From an uncultured Muribaculaceae bacterium (GTDB lineage: Bacteria > Bacteroidota > Bacteroidia > Bacteroidales > Muribaculaceae), in the NCBI GenBank assembly GCA_910585755.1, contig CAJUFH010000007.1, positions 1 through 64,000 of the forward strand: DNA of 64,000 nucleotides, written 5' to 3'. Position numbers and translations under genes: made by a program. Below the pieces are notes generated by a model. That model was not told the origin of the DNA. It worked only from the letters and a program-made list of their open reading frames with translations, and did no database searches. How positions within the stretch are numbered: the stretch's first letter is position 1; each line of letters opens with the position of its first letter. This document shows, one piece after another, positions 52,808-62,251 of the stretch.

Positions 52808-54181
52808 ATGTCGGAACAGACGTCTCAACATCCATCGCCAGCCGAACCCCGCGCGGCGGGGCGCGAGGACATCCGCGGGCACCGGGGGAGTATTCTCTCC
52901 AGGCTGCGCGCGAGCGCCGGGGAAGATATGTGGATTTTCCTCGCCGCGGTGCTTTCGGGGGTAATAATCGGGTTGGCGGCCTGGGCGCTAAAATGGCTGA
53001 TCGCTGCGATTTCCAGGTTTTCCATTTTTGGCGTGGTCGACCGCCTGGGGTGGTGGAGCGTTGTCCTTCTCCCGGTTGCCGGCATCCTCATTGTCGGGAT
53101 TTTCCAGCGATATATCATCCGGCGCGAGCTATACAACGGGGAGGCCCGGCTGCGGGCTGACTTCGCCCGCGGGCGCTACCGTATGCCGGTCGCGCTGACC
53201 TACTCCCCAATCATCGGATGCGCCGTGACGCTCGGCTTCGGGGGTTCGGCGGGAGCCGAAGGCCCGATTGCCTACTCCGGGGCCGCGATCGGCGACAACG
53301 TCGGGAGGCTGCTCGGAATATCGGGGAGGGGCCTGCGCAAGATGATGGCCATAGGGGCCGGAGCGGGTATCGCCGCCATATTCAAGGCACCCGTCGGGGG
53401 AGCGCTGTTCACCCTGGAATGTCTCGGAATCGGTTCGAGCCTGATGACGACATTGGCGCTTTTCGCCGGATGCGTCTGCGCGGGGATGACGGAATACGCC
53501 GTCTCGGGTATGACCCCCAACATCAGCTTCCCGGCTTTCACAAACTTTGACTGGCATCTAACCCTCCCGCTGATAGCCCTGGGGCTCTTCTGCGGCATCT
53601 ATTCGGCGTATTATTCAACCATGATGAGAGTCTTCAGCCGCCTGTTCCGGGGGGTCAGCTCCCCCTGGGCGCGCAACATAATCAGCGGCCTGACAATCGG
53701 AATCCTCGTGTTCACTTTTCCGGCGCTGTTCGGCGAAGGGTACGGGGTAATCAGCGGCATTCTCGACGGCCACCCGGAGACGACCGTGTTCCGCTCCCCG
53801 CTGCTCCACCTGAGCATACCTCCCGGCTCGCTGCTTCTTTTCATATGCTTCGGCGTGCTGGCCCTGAAGGCGATAGGCACCGCCTCGACCAACAACGGCG
53901 GAGGCGTGGCGGGGGACTTCGCGCCGACGCTGTTCGCCGGGGCGGTTCTCGGATTTTTCTTCGCGAGGATGGCCGGGGTGCTTTTCGGGGCGGAACTCCC
54001 GGTCGCGGACTTCGCCTTCTACGGCATGGCGGGGGTCATGGCTGGAGCGATCCGCGCTCCGCTCATGGCGATGTTCATCGTCACGGAGACCACGATGCAG
54101 CCTACGGCGCTCCTTCCGGTGGCCATCGCGGCAACCCTCTCGTATGCCGTCGTCCGCCTTATTGAACGGGCACGCCGGTAA
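52808..54181 (+). CDS. ClC-family chloride channel/transporter
   Basis: 457 aa, with a hydrophilic N-terminus of about 35 residues and the multi-helix ClC core. Selectivity-filter segments are recognisable: GGSAGAEGPIAYSG (the GREGP position, with Ala for Arg but Glu retained) and NNGGGVAGDFAPTLFAG (the GxFxPxL position). No C-terminal CBS domains. The retained gating Glu would fit proton-coupled exchange; transport mode is inference. The start ATG follows an AT-rich stretch after the foldback repeat. Confidence 0.9.
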   Translation: MSEQTSQHPSPAEPRAAGREDIRGHRGSILSRLRASAGEDMWIFLAAVLSGVIIGLAAWALKWLIAAISRFSIFGVVDRLGWWSVVLLPVAGILIVGIFQRYIIRRELYNGEARLRADFARGRYRMPVALTYSPIIGCAVTLGFGGSAGAEGPIAYSGAAIGDNVGRLLGISGRGLRKMMAIGAGAGIAAIFKAPVGGALFTLECLGIGSSLMTTLALFAGCVCAGMTEYAVSGMTPNISFPAFTNFDWHLTLPLIALGLFCGIYSAYYSTMMRVFSRLFRGVSSPWARNIISGLTIGILVFTFPALFGEGYGVISGILDGHPETTVFRSPLLHLSIPPGSLLLFICFGVLALKAIGTASTNNGGGVAGDFAPTLFAGAVLGFFFARMAGVLFGAELPVADFAFYGMAGVMAGAIRAPLMAMFIVTETTMQPTALLPVAIAATLSYAVVRLIERARR

Positions 54182-54196
54182 ATCCGAAATTTTTCG

Positions 54197-54204
54197 TATT
54201 TTCG
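54197..54204 (+). promoter_or_regulatory. -7 box of the HAD phosphatase gene
   Basis: TATTTTCG, 18 bp before the ATG; TTCG-type box, no clear -33. Confidence 0.35.
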
Positions 54205-54222
54205 CGGGTAAAGATACCGACA

Positions 54223-54879
54223 ATGAAGAAGAAACTGGTTATATTCGACCTGGACGGCACGCTGCTGAACACAATCGCCGACCTTGGGAACGCCACCAAC
54301 CACGCGCTGGAACAGTGCGGCTTCCCGACGCATCCTGTTCCCGCCTACACAAAATTCGTGGGGAACGGCGTACGCAAACTGATGGAGCGCGTACTCCCGG
54401 AAAGCGCCCGCACCCCGGAGCAGGTCGAGGCCATGCTCGTCCACTTCCGCGAATACTACGACGCACACCTTACCTGCGACACGCACCCTTACAACGGGAT
54501 TCCCGAACTCCTCGAACAGCTCACGCAGCGGGGAATCGCGGTCGCGGTAGCGTCTAATAAATACCAGGCGGCTGTCGAGCGGCTCATAAACCATTATTTC
54601 CCAGACATCGCCTGGGCGGCGGTAGAGGGGCAGAAAGAGGGGGTACCAGTGAAGCCGGATCCGTCGATTGTGTTCGAGATTCTGGGGAAATGCCCTACGC
54701 CTAAGGCCGAGGTGCTTTACGTCGGGGATTCGGGGGTAGACATGGAAACGGCCCGCCGCGCGTGTGTTGATTCCGCGGGGGTTACCTGGGGGTTCCGCCC
54801 CGTCGCCGAGCTGCGCGAATACCGCGCCGACAACATTATCGAAGTCCCCTCCGCGATTCTGAGGCTCTGCGCGATCTGA
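54223..54879 (+). CDS. HAD-superfamily hydrolase, phosphoglycolate-phosphatase-like
   Basis: 218 aa. Motif I is FDLDGTLLNT with the nucleophile Asp8 and acid Asp10. Motif II is the Ser of VAVASNK, motif III the Lys of VPVKPDP, and motif IV YVGDSGVDMETAR. The helical cap sits between motifs I and II (about 15-95). This is the Gph/PGMB-like subgroup that dephosphorylates small phospho-metabolites in the cytosol. The substrate cannot be assigned. It is convergent with the acyl-CoA synthetase gene. Confidence 0.88.
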   Translation: MKKKLVIFDLDGTLLNTIADLGNATNHALEQCGFPTHPVPAYTKFVGNGVRKLMERVLPESARTPEQVEAMLVHFREYYDAHLTCDTHPYNGIPELLEQLTQRGIAVAVASNKYQAAVERLINHYFPDIAWAAVEGQKEGVPVKPDPSIVFEILGKCPTPKAEVLYVGDSGVDMETARRACVDSAGVTWGFRPVAELREYRADNIIEVPSAILRLCAI

Positions 54880-55045
54880 TTGCGGCCCGGGGCTTTCCCT
54901 TCGCTCGGCTCACGCCTCGCGCACCAAGCGGCAGCTTCGGGGCCCCGGCCCCTCACACCGGGAGCAGAACCCATCCGGCAGGAGGAAAGATCGTATTCCC
55001 TAAACCCTAAACAGCCCGGCTCCAGCCGGGCCTAAACCCTGAACC

Positions 55046-56848
55046 TTACTTGTACATCGCCTCGATTTCGGCGGCGTAGCGGCGGTTGATTACGGGGCGG
55101 CGGATTTTGAGGGTGTTTGTCAGCTCGCCGGCCTCCATCGTGAACTCGCGGGGAAGAAGGGTGAACTTCTTGATTTTCTCGAAGCTTGCGAGCCCTTCCT
55201 GGAGCTTTTCGATGCGGCGCTGGATCATCTCGCGTACGCGGGAGTTTTTGACAAGCTCCTCGATATTGCCGTACTTGATTTTCTTTTCGCGGGCATACTC
55301 CTTGACAGCCTCGATGGCGGGAACTATAATGGCGGTCACATACTTGCGCTGGTCGCCGATTACCGCTACCTGCTCGATAAAGGGGTCTTCGCCCAGGCGG
55401 CTCTCGAGAGCCTGGGGGGCAATATACTTGCCGTTGGAGGTCTTGAAGAGGTCTTTGAGGCGGTCGGTCAGCACAATCGCGCCCCTCTCATCGAGATAGC
55501 CGGCGTCGCCGGTGCGGAAGAATCCGTCGGGGGTGAAGGCCGCGGCGGTCTCCGCGGGCTTGTTGTAATAGCCGCGCATGACGTTGGGGCCCTTGACCAG
55601 GATTTCGTTCTCCTCCCCGATTTTCACCTCCAGGCCGGGAAGGGGCCTGCCTATTGTCCCTACCTCGTAACCCACATAGGGGAAGAAACTTACCGTAGCC
55701 GTGGTTTCCGACAGGCCGTAGCCGATCACGATAGGCACCCCCATCGAGCGGAAGAACTCCACGATGGTGGCGCTCAGGGGGGCTCCGGCGGTGGGGAATA
55801 TGTTGCCGTGCTCGATACCCATTATGCGCTGCACCTTGCGGAAAACGCGGCTGTAATAGAACTGATACCCCTTTTCGAGGAAGAACGGCGCTTTGAGCCC
55901 CTGCCGGGCGTAATGGAGGTTGCGCTTGCGCCCCACGCGGAGGGCGCGGGCACAGAGCCAACGGTTGAAAAGCGACATGCGCGTCATCTTGTCCTGGATT
56001 GTAGCGTAAGCCTTCTCCCAGAAACGGGGAACGGAGCACATGCAGGTCGGACGCACCTCCTTGAGAGTGTCCTGTATCACGTGCGGGTCGCGGTTGACGT
56101 AGACGCGCATCCCGATATAGAGGCAGAGATAGGTCCACGCCTTCTCGAAAATATGGCTCAGGGGGAGGAAGGAGAGGGAGGTGTCGCTGTCGCTCAGCGA
56201 GGTAAGCGCCTCGACGTGGATGTCGAGGGCGGCGGAGAAATTCGAGTGCGTCAGAATCGCACCCTTCGGCTCGCCGGTAGTGCCGGAAGTATATAACAGG
56301 GTCGCCGTGTCGTCGGGACCGGCGGCGGCGCGGCGGCGCTCCACCTCCGTGCGGCACTCTCCGGAAGCCTCATCTCCAAGGGCGAGAAAATCGCTGAATT
56401 TAAGCGTTGTATCGTCTGTGCGCTCAAGCTGTATGTCATCGTAGACGACAATCCGCTCCAACGTTTCAACCGAGGCCGCCACCCTCCGCGCGATCAGGTA
56501 CTGCTCGGCGGTTCCGACGAAAAGCACTTTGGCACCGGAGTCGCGGACGATATATTCCACTTGCTCGGGAGAGGATGTCGCGTAGATCGAGACAGGGATG
56601 GCGCGGTTGGCGAACGCGCCGAAATCGGTGATCAGAATCTTCACGTCGTTGGGCGAGAAGACCGCCACGGTCTCCTGCTCGCCGACACCCAGCGCGGCAA
56701 GCGCGCATGCGGCGTTTTCCACCTGGGATTCAAACGATTGCCACGAAGTCGGAATCCACCGGCCACCATCCTCGCGATGGTAAAGCGCCGCACGGTCGCC
56801 GTATTTCGCGGCCTGTTTTCCGACAAGTCCAGTTAAAACGTTAGCCAT
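55046..56848 (-). CDS. Long-chain fatty acid-CoA ligase (AMP-forming)
   Basis: 600-aa cytosolic or membrane-associated adenylate-forming enzyme that activates fatty acids to acyl-CoA. The ATP-binding P-loop is TATLLYTSGTTGEPKGAILT, A5 is VIGYGLSETTATVSF, A7 is FFRTGDAGYLDERG and A8 contains LKDLFKTSNGKYIAPQ. It closely follows the FACS/FadD15 subgroup common in Bacteroidetes. A TAACTTCG box (56882-56889, minus) lies 34 bp upstream of the start, and two dyads further upstream may be operators. Exact chain length is unknown. Confidence 0.93.
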   Translation of the reverse strand: MANVLTGLVGKQAAKYGDRAALYHREDGGRWIPTSWQSFESQVENAACALAALGVGEQETVAVFSPNDVKILITDFGAFANRAIPVSIYATSSPEQVEYIVRDSGAKVLFVGTAEQYLIARRVAASVETLERIVVYDDIQLERTDDTTLKFSDFLALGDEASGECRTEVERRRAAAGPDDTATLLYTSGTTGEPKGAILTHSNFSAALDIHVEALTSLSDSDTSLSFLPLSHIFEKAWTYLCLYIGMRVYVNRDPHVIQDTLKEVRPTCMCSVPRFWEKAYATIQDKMTRMSLFNRWLCARALRVGRKRNLHYARQGLKAPFFLEKGYQFYYSRVFRKVQRIMGIEHGNIFPTAGAPLSATIVEFFRSMGVPIVIGYGLSETTATVSFFPYVGYEVGTIGRPLPGLEVKIGEENEILVKGPNVMRGYYNKPAETAAAFTPDGFFRTGDAGYLDERGAIVLTDRLKDLFKTSNGKYIAPQALESRLGEDPFIEQVAVIGDQRKYVTAIIVPAIEAVKEYAREKKIKYGNIEELVKNSRVREMIQRRIEKLQEGLASFEKIKKFTLLPREFTMEAGELTNTLKIRRPVINRRYAAEIEAMYK

Positions 56849-56881
56849 ATTTAGAGTTCGTCTATGAGCTGTTGAGTGCCG

Positions 56882-56889
56882 CGAAGTTA
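56882..56889 (-). promoter_or_regulatory. -7 box of the acyl-CoA ligase gene
   Basis: TAACTTCG on the minus strand. A TTTTG lies 23 bp upstream on that strand, slightly long for the usual spacing. Confidence 0.45.
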
Positions 56890-56982
56890 CCCCATTTTCA
56901 GCACTCTGCGCCCAAAACCCACCCGAATTAACCTCTCTTCACACTTTCGCCCCCCGCAGATTCTGATATAGGGAACTTGCCA

Positions 56983-57034
56983 AAAATGATTTCTGTAAAG
57001 ATCATTTTAACAAAGTGATTTTTACAAACATCAC
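56983..57034. promoter_or_regulatory. Two tandem dyads, candidate operators
   Basis: AAAATGAT-N10-ATCATTTT (56983-57008) and AAGTGAT-N10-ATCACT (57013-57035), with centres 29 bp apart. Both have the form TGAT-N10-ATCA. They lie about 100-150 bp upstream of the acyl-CoA ligase promoter box and just past the end of the restriction gene, so they could control the former. Confidence 0.4.
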
Positions 57035-57092
57035 TCTCGGAAAAGAAAATCAGTGTTTATCGTTTCCCGGGGAGCAGACCACGGCTGGGAAG

Positions 57093-57962
57093 TTACTCGG
57101 CAATCCATTCACGGTTAAACCATTGGCGACGGCGCATCCAGTCATCAACCGCCTTTTCAGAATGTTTCCTTAACAACTTAAAATCAAGGTCAAGAGGGTA
57201 AATACGGCCTATATTGAAAGAGGCGGACACGTCATACATCCCGTGCCAGCCATTTGTCGGAAACTCTTTCGAGCCTCCGTTCACCATATGCTGAAATTTC
57301 GGATTACGAAGATATTCGCCATCGAGCACGAAAACAACACTCCAGAAATAGCTGTCCATCGCGTGGATGGACGGTTCCCGGTCACGGGTTACCCTGTCTC
57401 GTATACTTGTCTTACATTGCACGCAACCAAAGCAATACGTTTTATCACCGACAGTCGTAATAGCGAACAAATCAAATATATTGCCCTTAATTTGTTCTTT
57501 CAGCCAGCTAATATCCCTTGGTTCGTTGGCAATTTCCCCCGCTTTTATCAACGTGTTCAAGTCGCGCTGAAGGATGAAACGAACCGGGAGGTCCCCCATA
57601 GCCATTGTGGCAAGTTCTTTAATCATCTCCTCAAAAGCGTGGCCACTCGATTTTTTCCAACTCTGGTCAGCGCTCACAACATCCTGAATCACCCTCAAAT
57701 CCGCGACACCCGATTTCCTAAACACATGCGCCTCGTAGATGGAGTGCCATAAAACAGATATATGGTTAGGGAATTTTCTCATTCCCTCAATAATGGTCTG
57801 CTTTATAGCAAACTTCTGAGATGATGTCTCTATATCATCCCGCTGCCGATCTTTTACGGCTGTTTTAGCTTTTTCAGAAAGTTCAGAAAACGATCGGTCA
57901 TACTCGGCCTGGTAACAATCCAAGTAGGTTCTAACACAAAACTCCTTAATTTCGTTTTCCAT
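57093..57962 (-). CDS. Type II restriction endonuclease (possibly BsaWI-like)
   Basis: 289 aa, coding just downstream of a DNA cytosine methyltransferase (2-bp gap). A PD-(D/E)xK-type core can be proposed from Glu111 (SSGHAFEEMI), Asp164 (GNIFDLFAI) and Lys184 (VQCKTSIRDRVTRD). The QxK...RDR run is the part that most resembles known type II enzymes, possibly of the CCGG-related group. The recognition sequence cannot be read from the protein. The gene is distinctly AT-richer than the chromosome. Full length with no visible defects. Confidence 0.75.
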   Translation of the reverse strand: MENEIKEFCVRTYLDCYQAEYDRSFSELSEKAKTAVKDRQRDDIETSSQKFAIKQTIIEGMRKFPNHISVLWHSIYEAHVFRKSGVADLRVIQDVVSADQSWKKSSGHAFEEMIKELATMAMGDLPVRFILQRDLNTLIKAGEIANEPRDISWLKEQIKGNIFDLFAITTVGDKTYCFGCVQCKTSIRDRVTRDREPSIHAMDSYFWSVVFVLDGEYLRNPKFQHMVNGGSKEFPTNGWHGMYDVSASFNIGRIYPLDLDFKLLRKHSEKAVDDWMRRRQWFNREWIAE

Positions 57963-57964
57963 GC

Positions 57965-59149
57965 TTATTGAATTGATTGGAGAATATTGATTACCTGTTT
58001 ACCCCACGCATACGCCAAAAGGGGAGGCACAGCGTCGCCAATCTGCTCATACTTATCTTGAACAGAACGGTCAATATGCGGCACCAGGAACGGTCCGTGG
58101 AATACGTATGAGTCGGGAAAAGACTGTAGACGCGCACATTCGCGAACGGTCAGCGCCCGATTGGCTGTCGGATGCACGAACTCGTCGAGACAATGACTCG
58201 TCACGGTAGAAGAGGGCTCATCAAGTTTCAAACGCACATTCCGTTTTATGAACATTTTTTTCGGAAGAATCCTTGACCTTTGCAGATTCTCAATCTCTTC
58301 GGGAGAAAAACGCTCAAACAAATCTTTCAATCCCTCTCCCGGCTTTAACAACGAGAACCTGAGGATAGTATGGCCTCGGTGCTTCATCGGAGTTTGTAGC
58401 AGCAACTCAGTCTGAGAGCCTCCTTTCCTCTTCCAAAACTCGTTATCCTTCAACAAAGCGGAATACTCGCTTTCCTCATTCACATATTCGGTAGGAGAAA
58501 TCGCAGTATTAGGCGTAACGTTAGGAAGCCCCATAAAGGCATCACGCACAGTAGTCACTCTCTTGGCGGTAGGCTTTGGCGGGGACAATACCACATCTTT
58601 TAAGCGCGACGCAAGGATAAAGTAACGGTTACGTTTCTGCGGCACACCAAATTGCGTCGCGTCAAGGACAATTTCTATAAAATTACCATATCCGGCTTCC
58701 TTCAACTCTTTCTTCAAGACATCGACAATTAACGTGTCAGAGTCTTTTTGTGTCTTCTTTGAGGTTATCCCCGGCACATTTTCAAACAACAGCAGCTTCG
58801 CATTACAAATTTTTGCGATTCTAATCCCCTCGCGAAACAAAAACTGGCGGTCGTCATAGAATGAGCGCGATGTGTTACCTGCTGTCGAGAATGTCTCACA
58901 AGGCATTCCGGAAGTCACCAAATCCACTCCCTCCGCAGGAACAAACGGTAAGATCTGTTCCGCCTCCACATTTCGGATGTCGGAATGAATGACATGGACT
59001 TCAGGATGATTCGCACTATATGTGTCGCAACATGTCTTGATGTATTCTATTGCTACCAGTGTACGGAATCCAGACGCTGTAAGACCCGTACAAATCCCAC
59101 CGGGACCTGCGAAGCAATCAATGTGCGTAAATTTTCGATTATCAGACAT
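57965..59149 (-). CDS. DNA (cytosine-5) methyltransferase
   Basis: 394 aa with the ordered C5-MTase motifs. Motif I is DCFAGPGGICTGL, motif IV SGMPCETFSTAGN with catalytic Cys84, motif VI LLFENVPG, motif VIII QKRNRYFILA, and motifs IX/X RALTVRECARLQSFPDSY and GDAVPPLLAYAWG. The target recognition region is about 215-310. It protects DNA against the nuclease encoded downstream; M-before-R order in one operon lets modification come first. The AT-rich composition of the pair suggests horizontal gain. Confidence 0.95.
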   Translation of the reverse strand: MSDNRKFTHIDCFAGPGGICTGLTASGFRTLVAIEYIKTCCDTYSANHPEVHVIHSDIRNVEAEQILPFVPAEGVDLVTSGMPCETFSTAGNTSRSFYDDRQFLFREGIRIAKICNAKLLLFENVPGITSKKTQKDSDTLIVDVLKKELKEAGYGNFIEIVLDATQFGVPQKRNRYFILASRLKDVVLSPPKPTAKRVTTVRDAFMGLPNVTPNTAISPTEYVNEESEYSALLKDNEFWKRKGGSQTELLLQTPMKHRGHTILRFSLLKPGEGLKDLFERFSPEEIENLQRSRILPKKMFIKRNVRLKLDEPSSTVTSHCLDEFVHPTANRALTVRECARLQSFPDSYVFHGPFLVPHIDRSVQDKYEQIGDAVPPLLAYAWGKQVINILQSIQ

Positions 59150-59186
59150 TAAGCAACTATTTTTTAACGTGGAAGGGAGGGGGGAA

Positions 59187-60620
59187 TCAGCGGGCGAGCT
59201 TGAGGAGGTGGACGGCGGTGGGGCCGAGGTGGATGCGGACGATGTAGGCGGGGGAGGAGAAGGGGGCGGCGTCGAGAGTGAAGTCGAGGGAGGAGACCGC
59301 GGGGATGAAGGCGAGGCGCAGACCGGAGAGGTCGTAAAGCTCTACGGCGGTAATTTCGAAGGTGGAGGTCAGGCGCAGCAGGGTGCCTTCGAAGCGGGCT
59401 GTCACTTCGGCGGTTTCGGGAGTGGGGGGGGCGTCGATGCCTGTCTCGCCACTGGTTTTGGCCTCGATTTTGAACTCCTTCCACTGGGGAGCGGCCTTAA
59501 AGGTGTCGAGCATATCGGGGGCGACGTAGAGGGTGGTGTTTGGCTTGTCGAGGTTGCCGAAGATGTCGTCGCCGATTTCGGGGAGGTCGGAGAGGTCGGT
59601 CGCGTCAATAGAGCGTACCCCAGTCCAGTTAGCGAATGCGGAGTCGCCGACCTTGCGAAGCTCGGCGGGGAGGTAGACCGACTCGCCGACGGAGGTATAG
59701 GCCAAGGCGTATTCGCCAATTTCCCCTATGGAGGAGGCTTCAGCCGCGCCGAGGCCGCTGACAGCCTTCACGCCGGTAAAGGTGTGGGGCGCTACCTCGG
59801 AGAGGGTACCGGGGAGGCCCGCGGCTCCCACTTCGGCGTTGGCGTCGCGGAAGAAAGCGCCCTGGCCGATCGCGCGGGGAAGGTTGCCCGAGAATGTGAC
59901 GACTCCGAGTTCGGCGCATCCGAGGAAGGCCCAGGGAGCTATGGAGTCGATGTCGTTAAGGGTCACGGAAGTAAGGCCGCTGTTGGCAAACGCTTTCTCG
60001 CCGATAACGCGTACGGAAGCCGGAATCGCCAGGGAGCGGAGGGAGGAGCAGCCGCAGAAAGTCGCGGCCGGAATCTCGGCGAGGGGTGCGGCGAGCGTCG
60101 CGGAGGCGAGCGAAGAGCAACCCCGGAAGGTCCCTGTCCCAAGGCGGCTTACGGTCGAGGGGAGGGTCACAGAGGCGAGGCGGAGCGCGTCGGCGAAGGC
60201 GGAGTTGCCGATGGAGGCGACTCCGGCTGGAACGGCCACGGATTCGAGCGAGGTAGCCGCGAAGGCCCCCTCCCCTATCGAGGCGGTATTGGAGGGGAAC
60301 GCGAAGCTCGACAGTTTCATCCCGAGGAACGCCGCGGGAGGTATGGCTCCAGCCGGGGAATAAGCTACGGAGTTAAGCAACGGCTCGCCGTCGTACTCGT
60401 CGATAGTGGCCCCGGAGAGGTCGAGGGAGGTCAGCGCCCCCATCTCGGAATGGATGAACATAAGGTCGGCGGCGTTAACCGAGCCGCTGACTTTCAGCGA
60501 GGGGGCGTCGGTAGCGGAGCCGACAGCCTCGGCGAGCTTTCCGGCGGTCGAGTTAACGTCAAGAGCGACAGCCGATAAAGCGGCCGCGGCGGATATCGAG
60601 AACGCGATGATATGCTTCAT
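59187..60620 (-). CDS. BspA-like leucine-rich repeat secreted protein
   Basis: 477 aa. Signal peptide MKHIIAFSISAAAALSAVA, then LRR_5 (TpLRR/BspA) repeats of about 23 residues on the pattern IGxxAFxxxxLxSVxxPxxV, covering about 85-390. The tail (ITAVELYDLSGLRLAF...LLKLAR) is another variant of the Bacteroidales C-terminal export tail. BspA-like proteins mediate adhesion to host or other bacteria. The ATG at 60620 was chosen to place the signal peptide at the N-terminus. Confidence 0.88.
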   Translation of the reverse strand: MKHIIAFSISAAAALSAVALDVNSTAGKLAEAVGSATDAPSLKVSGSVNAADLMFIHSEMGALTSLDLSGATIDEYDGEPLLNSVAYSPAGAIPPAAFLGMKLSSFAFPSNTASIGEGAFAATSLESVAVPAGVASIGNSAFADALRLASVTLPSTVSRLGTGTFRGCSSLASATLAAPLAEIPAATFCGCSSLRSLAIPASVRVIGEKAFANSGLTSVTLNDIDSIAPWAFLGCAELGVVTFSGNLPRAIGQGAFFRDANAEVGAAGLPGTLSEVAPHTFTGVKAVSGLGAAEASSIGEIGEYALAYTSVGESVYLPAELRKVGDSAFANWTGVRSIDATDLSDLPEIGDDIFGNLDKPNTTLYVAPDMLDTFKAAPQWKEFKIEAKTSGETGIDAPPTPETAEVTARFEGTLLRLTSTFEITAVELYDLSGLRLAFIPAVSSLDFTLDAAPFSSPAYIVRIHLGPTAVHLLKLAR

Positions 60621-60753
60621 TGGGGTAATGTACACAATAATACATTAATATAACTGAAATAAGCCCGGTTTATTGCCCCGCGGGGGCGCTGAAATTCAAC
60701 CGCGCAATATCAGGGCGGTAAATCCGTTATTTAGAAGAAATTTCAACTCACAG

Positions 60754-62220
60754 ATGGCAAAATCTCTTTCCCGGGGGCGGTTCGCACCCCTCGCATACAA
60801 GATATTATTTTGGGTCGCCGCTACCTTCGGGCTGGCGGGGACGCTGAGCTCGTGCATCGAGGACGGATTCACCTCCTCCCCGTCGGACCAGCCGACCTTC
60901 TCGACCGACAAACTCCGCATGGCCGACCTTTTCACTCTCGAGGCATCCCCGACAAACCGCTTCATCGTCTACAACCGCCACGACAAGGGGCTTAACATCA
61001 GCTCCGTAAGGTTCACGGATGACCCGGAGGGGCGTTTCAGAATGAACGTCGACGGGATGGCCGGGCGCGAGTTTTCCAACGTCGAAATCCGCGCAAAAGA
61101 CTCTATTTTCGTGTTCGTGGAGGCCACGCTGCCGGAGAACGGCAACGGGGAGCCGGTCGACATACTGGCCCATATCGAATTCATTACCAACGGCGTGGCC
61201 TCGGAAATGCCGGTGAAGGTCACCGGGCAGGACGCGGTCCGCCTCCACGGAGGCACAATATACGACACTGACGCGGTCCTGACCGCCGAGAAGCCGTACC
61301 TGGTGCGCGACAGCATCGTTGTGGCGCAGGGAGCCACCCTCGCGATCGAGGCCGGGGCACGGCTGTACTTCCACGACGGGGCCTCGCTCAGAGTCGACGG
61401 CACCCTCGACGTCCGCGGAACGGCGGAAAAACCGGTGCAGATGACCGGCGACCGCCGGGGCTTCGTCGCGGCACAGATTCCGTACGAAATCATGTCGGGA
61501 CAATGGGACGGCATCATCTTCCGTCCGACCTCAACCGCCAACCGCCTGGTACACGCTTCGATCCGCAATACGAAATACGGCATCGCGGCCGACAACGCCC
61601 AATCCGTCGGCTCCGAGCCGGGGCTTTACATGCAGAACTGCGTCGTACGCAACTCGCAGGGATACGTCCTCGAAACCCTCTTCACCGACGTTACGGCCAT
61701 CGGCTGCGAGCTGGCGGAGGCCTCCTCGGGCATAATGTCGCTCACCGGGGGTAACCACCGCTTCAACCAGTGCACGATAGCCAACTATTATCTGTTTACC
61801 GCCTTGGGGGGCCCGGCCGTGCAGCTCGCGCAGACGGGATTCGCCGACGAGGAGCCGGCAGACCCGGAGCGGCCTATGATGACCGCCGAGTTCGCCAACT
61901 GCATCCTCTACGGCAACGGCACGGAGCTGTCGCACCCCGACCTTACCGGGACCGCCATCACTTTCCGGCGCTGCCTGCTGAAATCCGCCGGAACTGACGA
62001 CGACAACTTCATCGACTGCCTCTGGGACACCGACCCGATGTACTACACCGAGCGCTCGGAATACATCTTCGACTACCGTCTGCGCCCCGACTCTCCCGCG
62101 GCCGGAGCCGCCTCCATCGACCTTATGGACCCAGCGGCCGAGACCGACATCTACGGCACCCCGCGCCTCCCCGCCCCCGACCTGGGAGCCTACCAGACCG
62201 CTCCCACAGAGGGCGAATAA
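60754..62220 (+). CDS. Right-handed beta-helix lipoprotein
   Basis: 488 aa. A long basic n-region precedes the membrane segment ILFWVAATFGLAGTLSSC with the lipid-modified Cys. Residues about 40-190 are beta-sandwich-like (IVYNRHDKGLNISSVRF). A region with beta-helix coils follows (IRNTKYGIAADNAQS, MQNCVVRNSQGYVLE, CTIANYYLFTALGG), ending in PRLPAPDLGAYQ, the ending I associate with choice-of-anchor-Q-type Bacteroidales proteins. Likely outer-membrane anchored; no catalytic residues recognised. The ATG at 60754 is used, since upstream codons are not signal-like. Confidence 0.8.
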   Translation: MAKSLSRGRFAPLAYKILFWVAATFGLAGTLSSCIEDGFTSSPSDQPTFSTDKLRMADLFTLEASPTNRFIVYNRHDKGLNISSVRFTDDPEGRFRMNVDGMAGREFSNVEIRAKDSIFVFVEATLPENGNGEPVDILAHIEFITNGVASEMPVKVTGQDAVRLHGGTIYDTDAVLTAEKPYLVRDSIVVAQGATLAIEAGARLYFHDGASLRVDGTLDVRGTAEKPVQMTGDRRGFVAAQIPYEIMSGQWDGIIFRPTSTANRLVHASIRNTKYGIAADNAQSVGSEPGLYMQNCVVRNSQGYVLETLFTDVTAIGCELAEASSGIMSLTGGNHRFNQCTIANYYLFTALGGPAVQLAQTGFADEEPADPERPMMTAEFANCILYGNGTELSHPDLTGTAITFRRCLLKSAGTDDDNFIDCLWDTDPMYYTERSEYIFDYRLRPDSPAAGAASIDLMDPAAETDIYGTPRLPAPDLGAYQTAPTEGE

Positions 62221-62251
62221 CATAGCATAGGGGAAAAGCAACCATCCGTTA

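Noticed and set aside
54990..55045. CCCTAAA-type telomere-like repeats
   Set aside because: Only three short copies around a small GC hairpin; probably remnants of a simple intergenic repeat or terminator of the acyl-CoA ligase gene.
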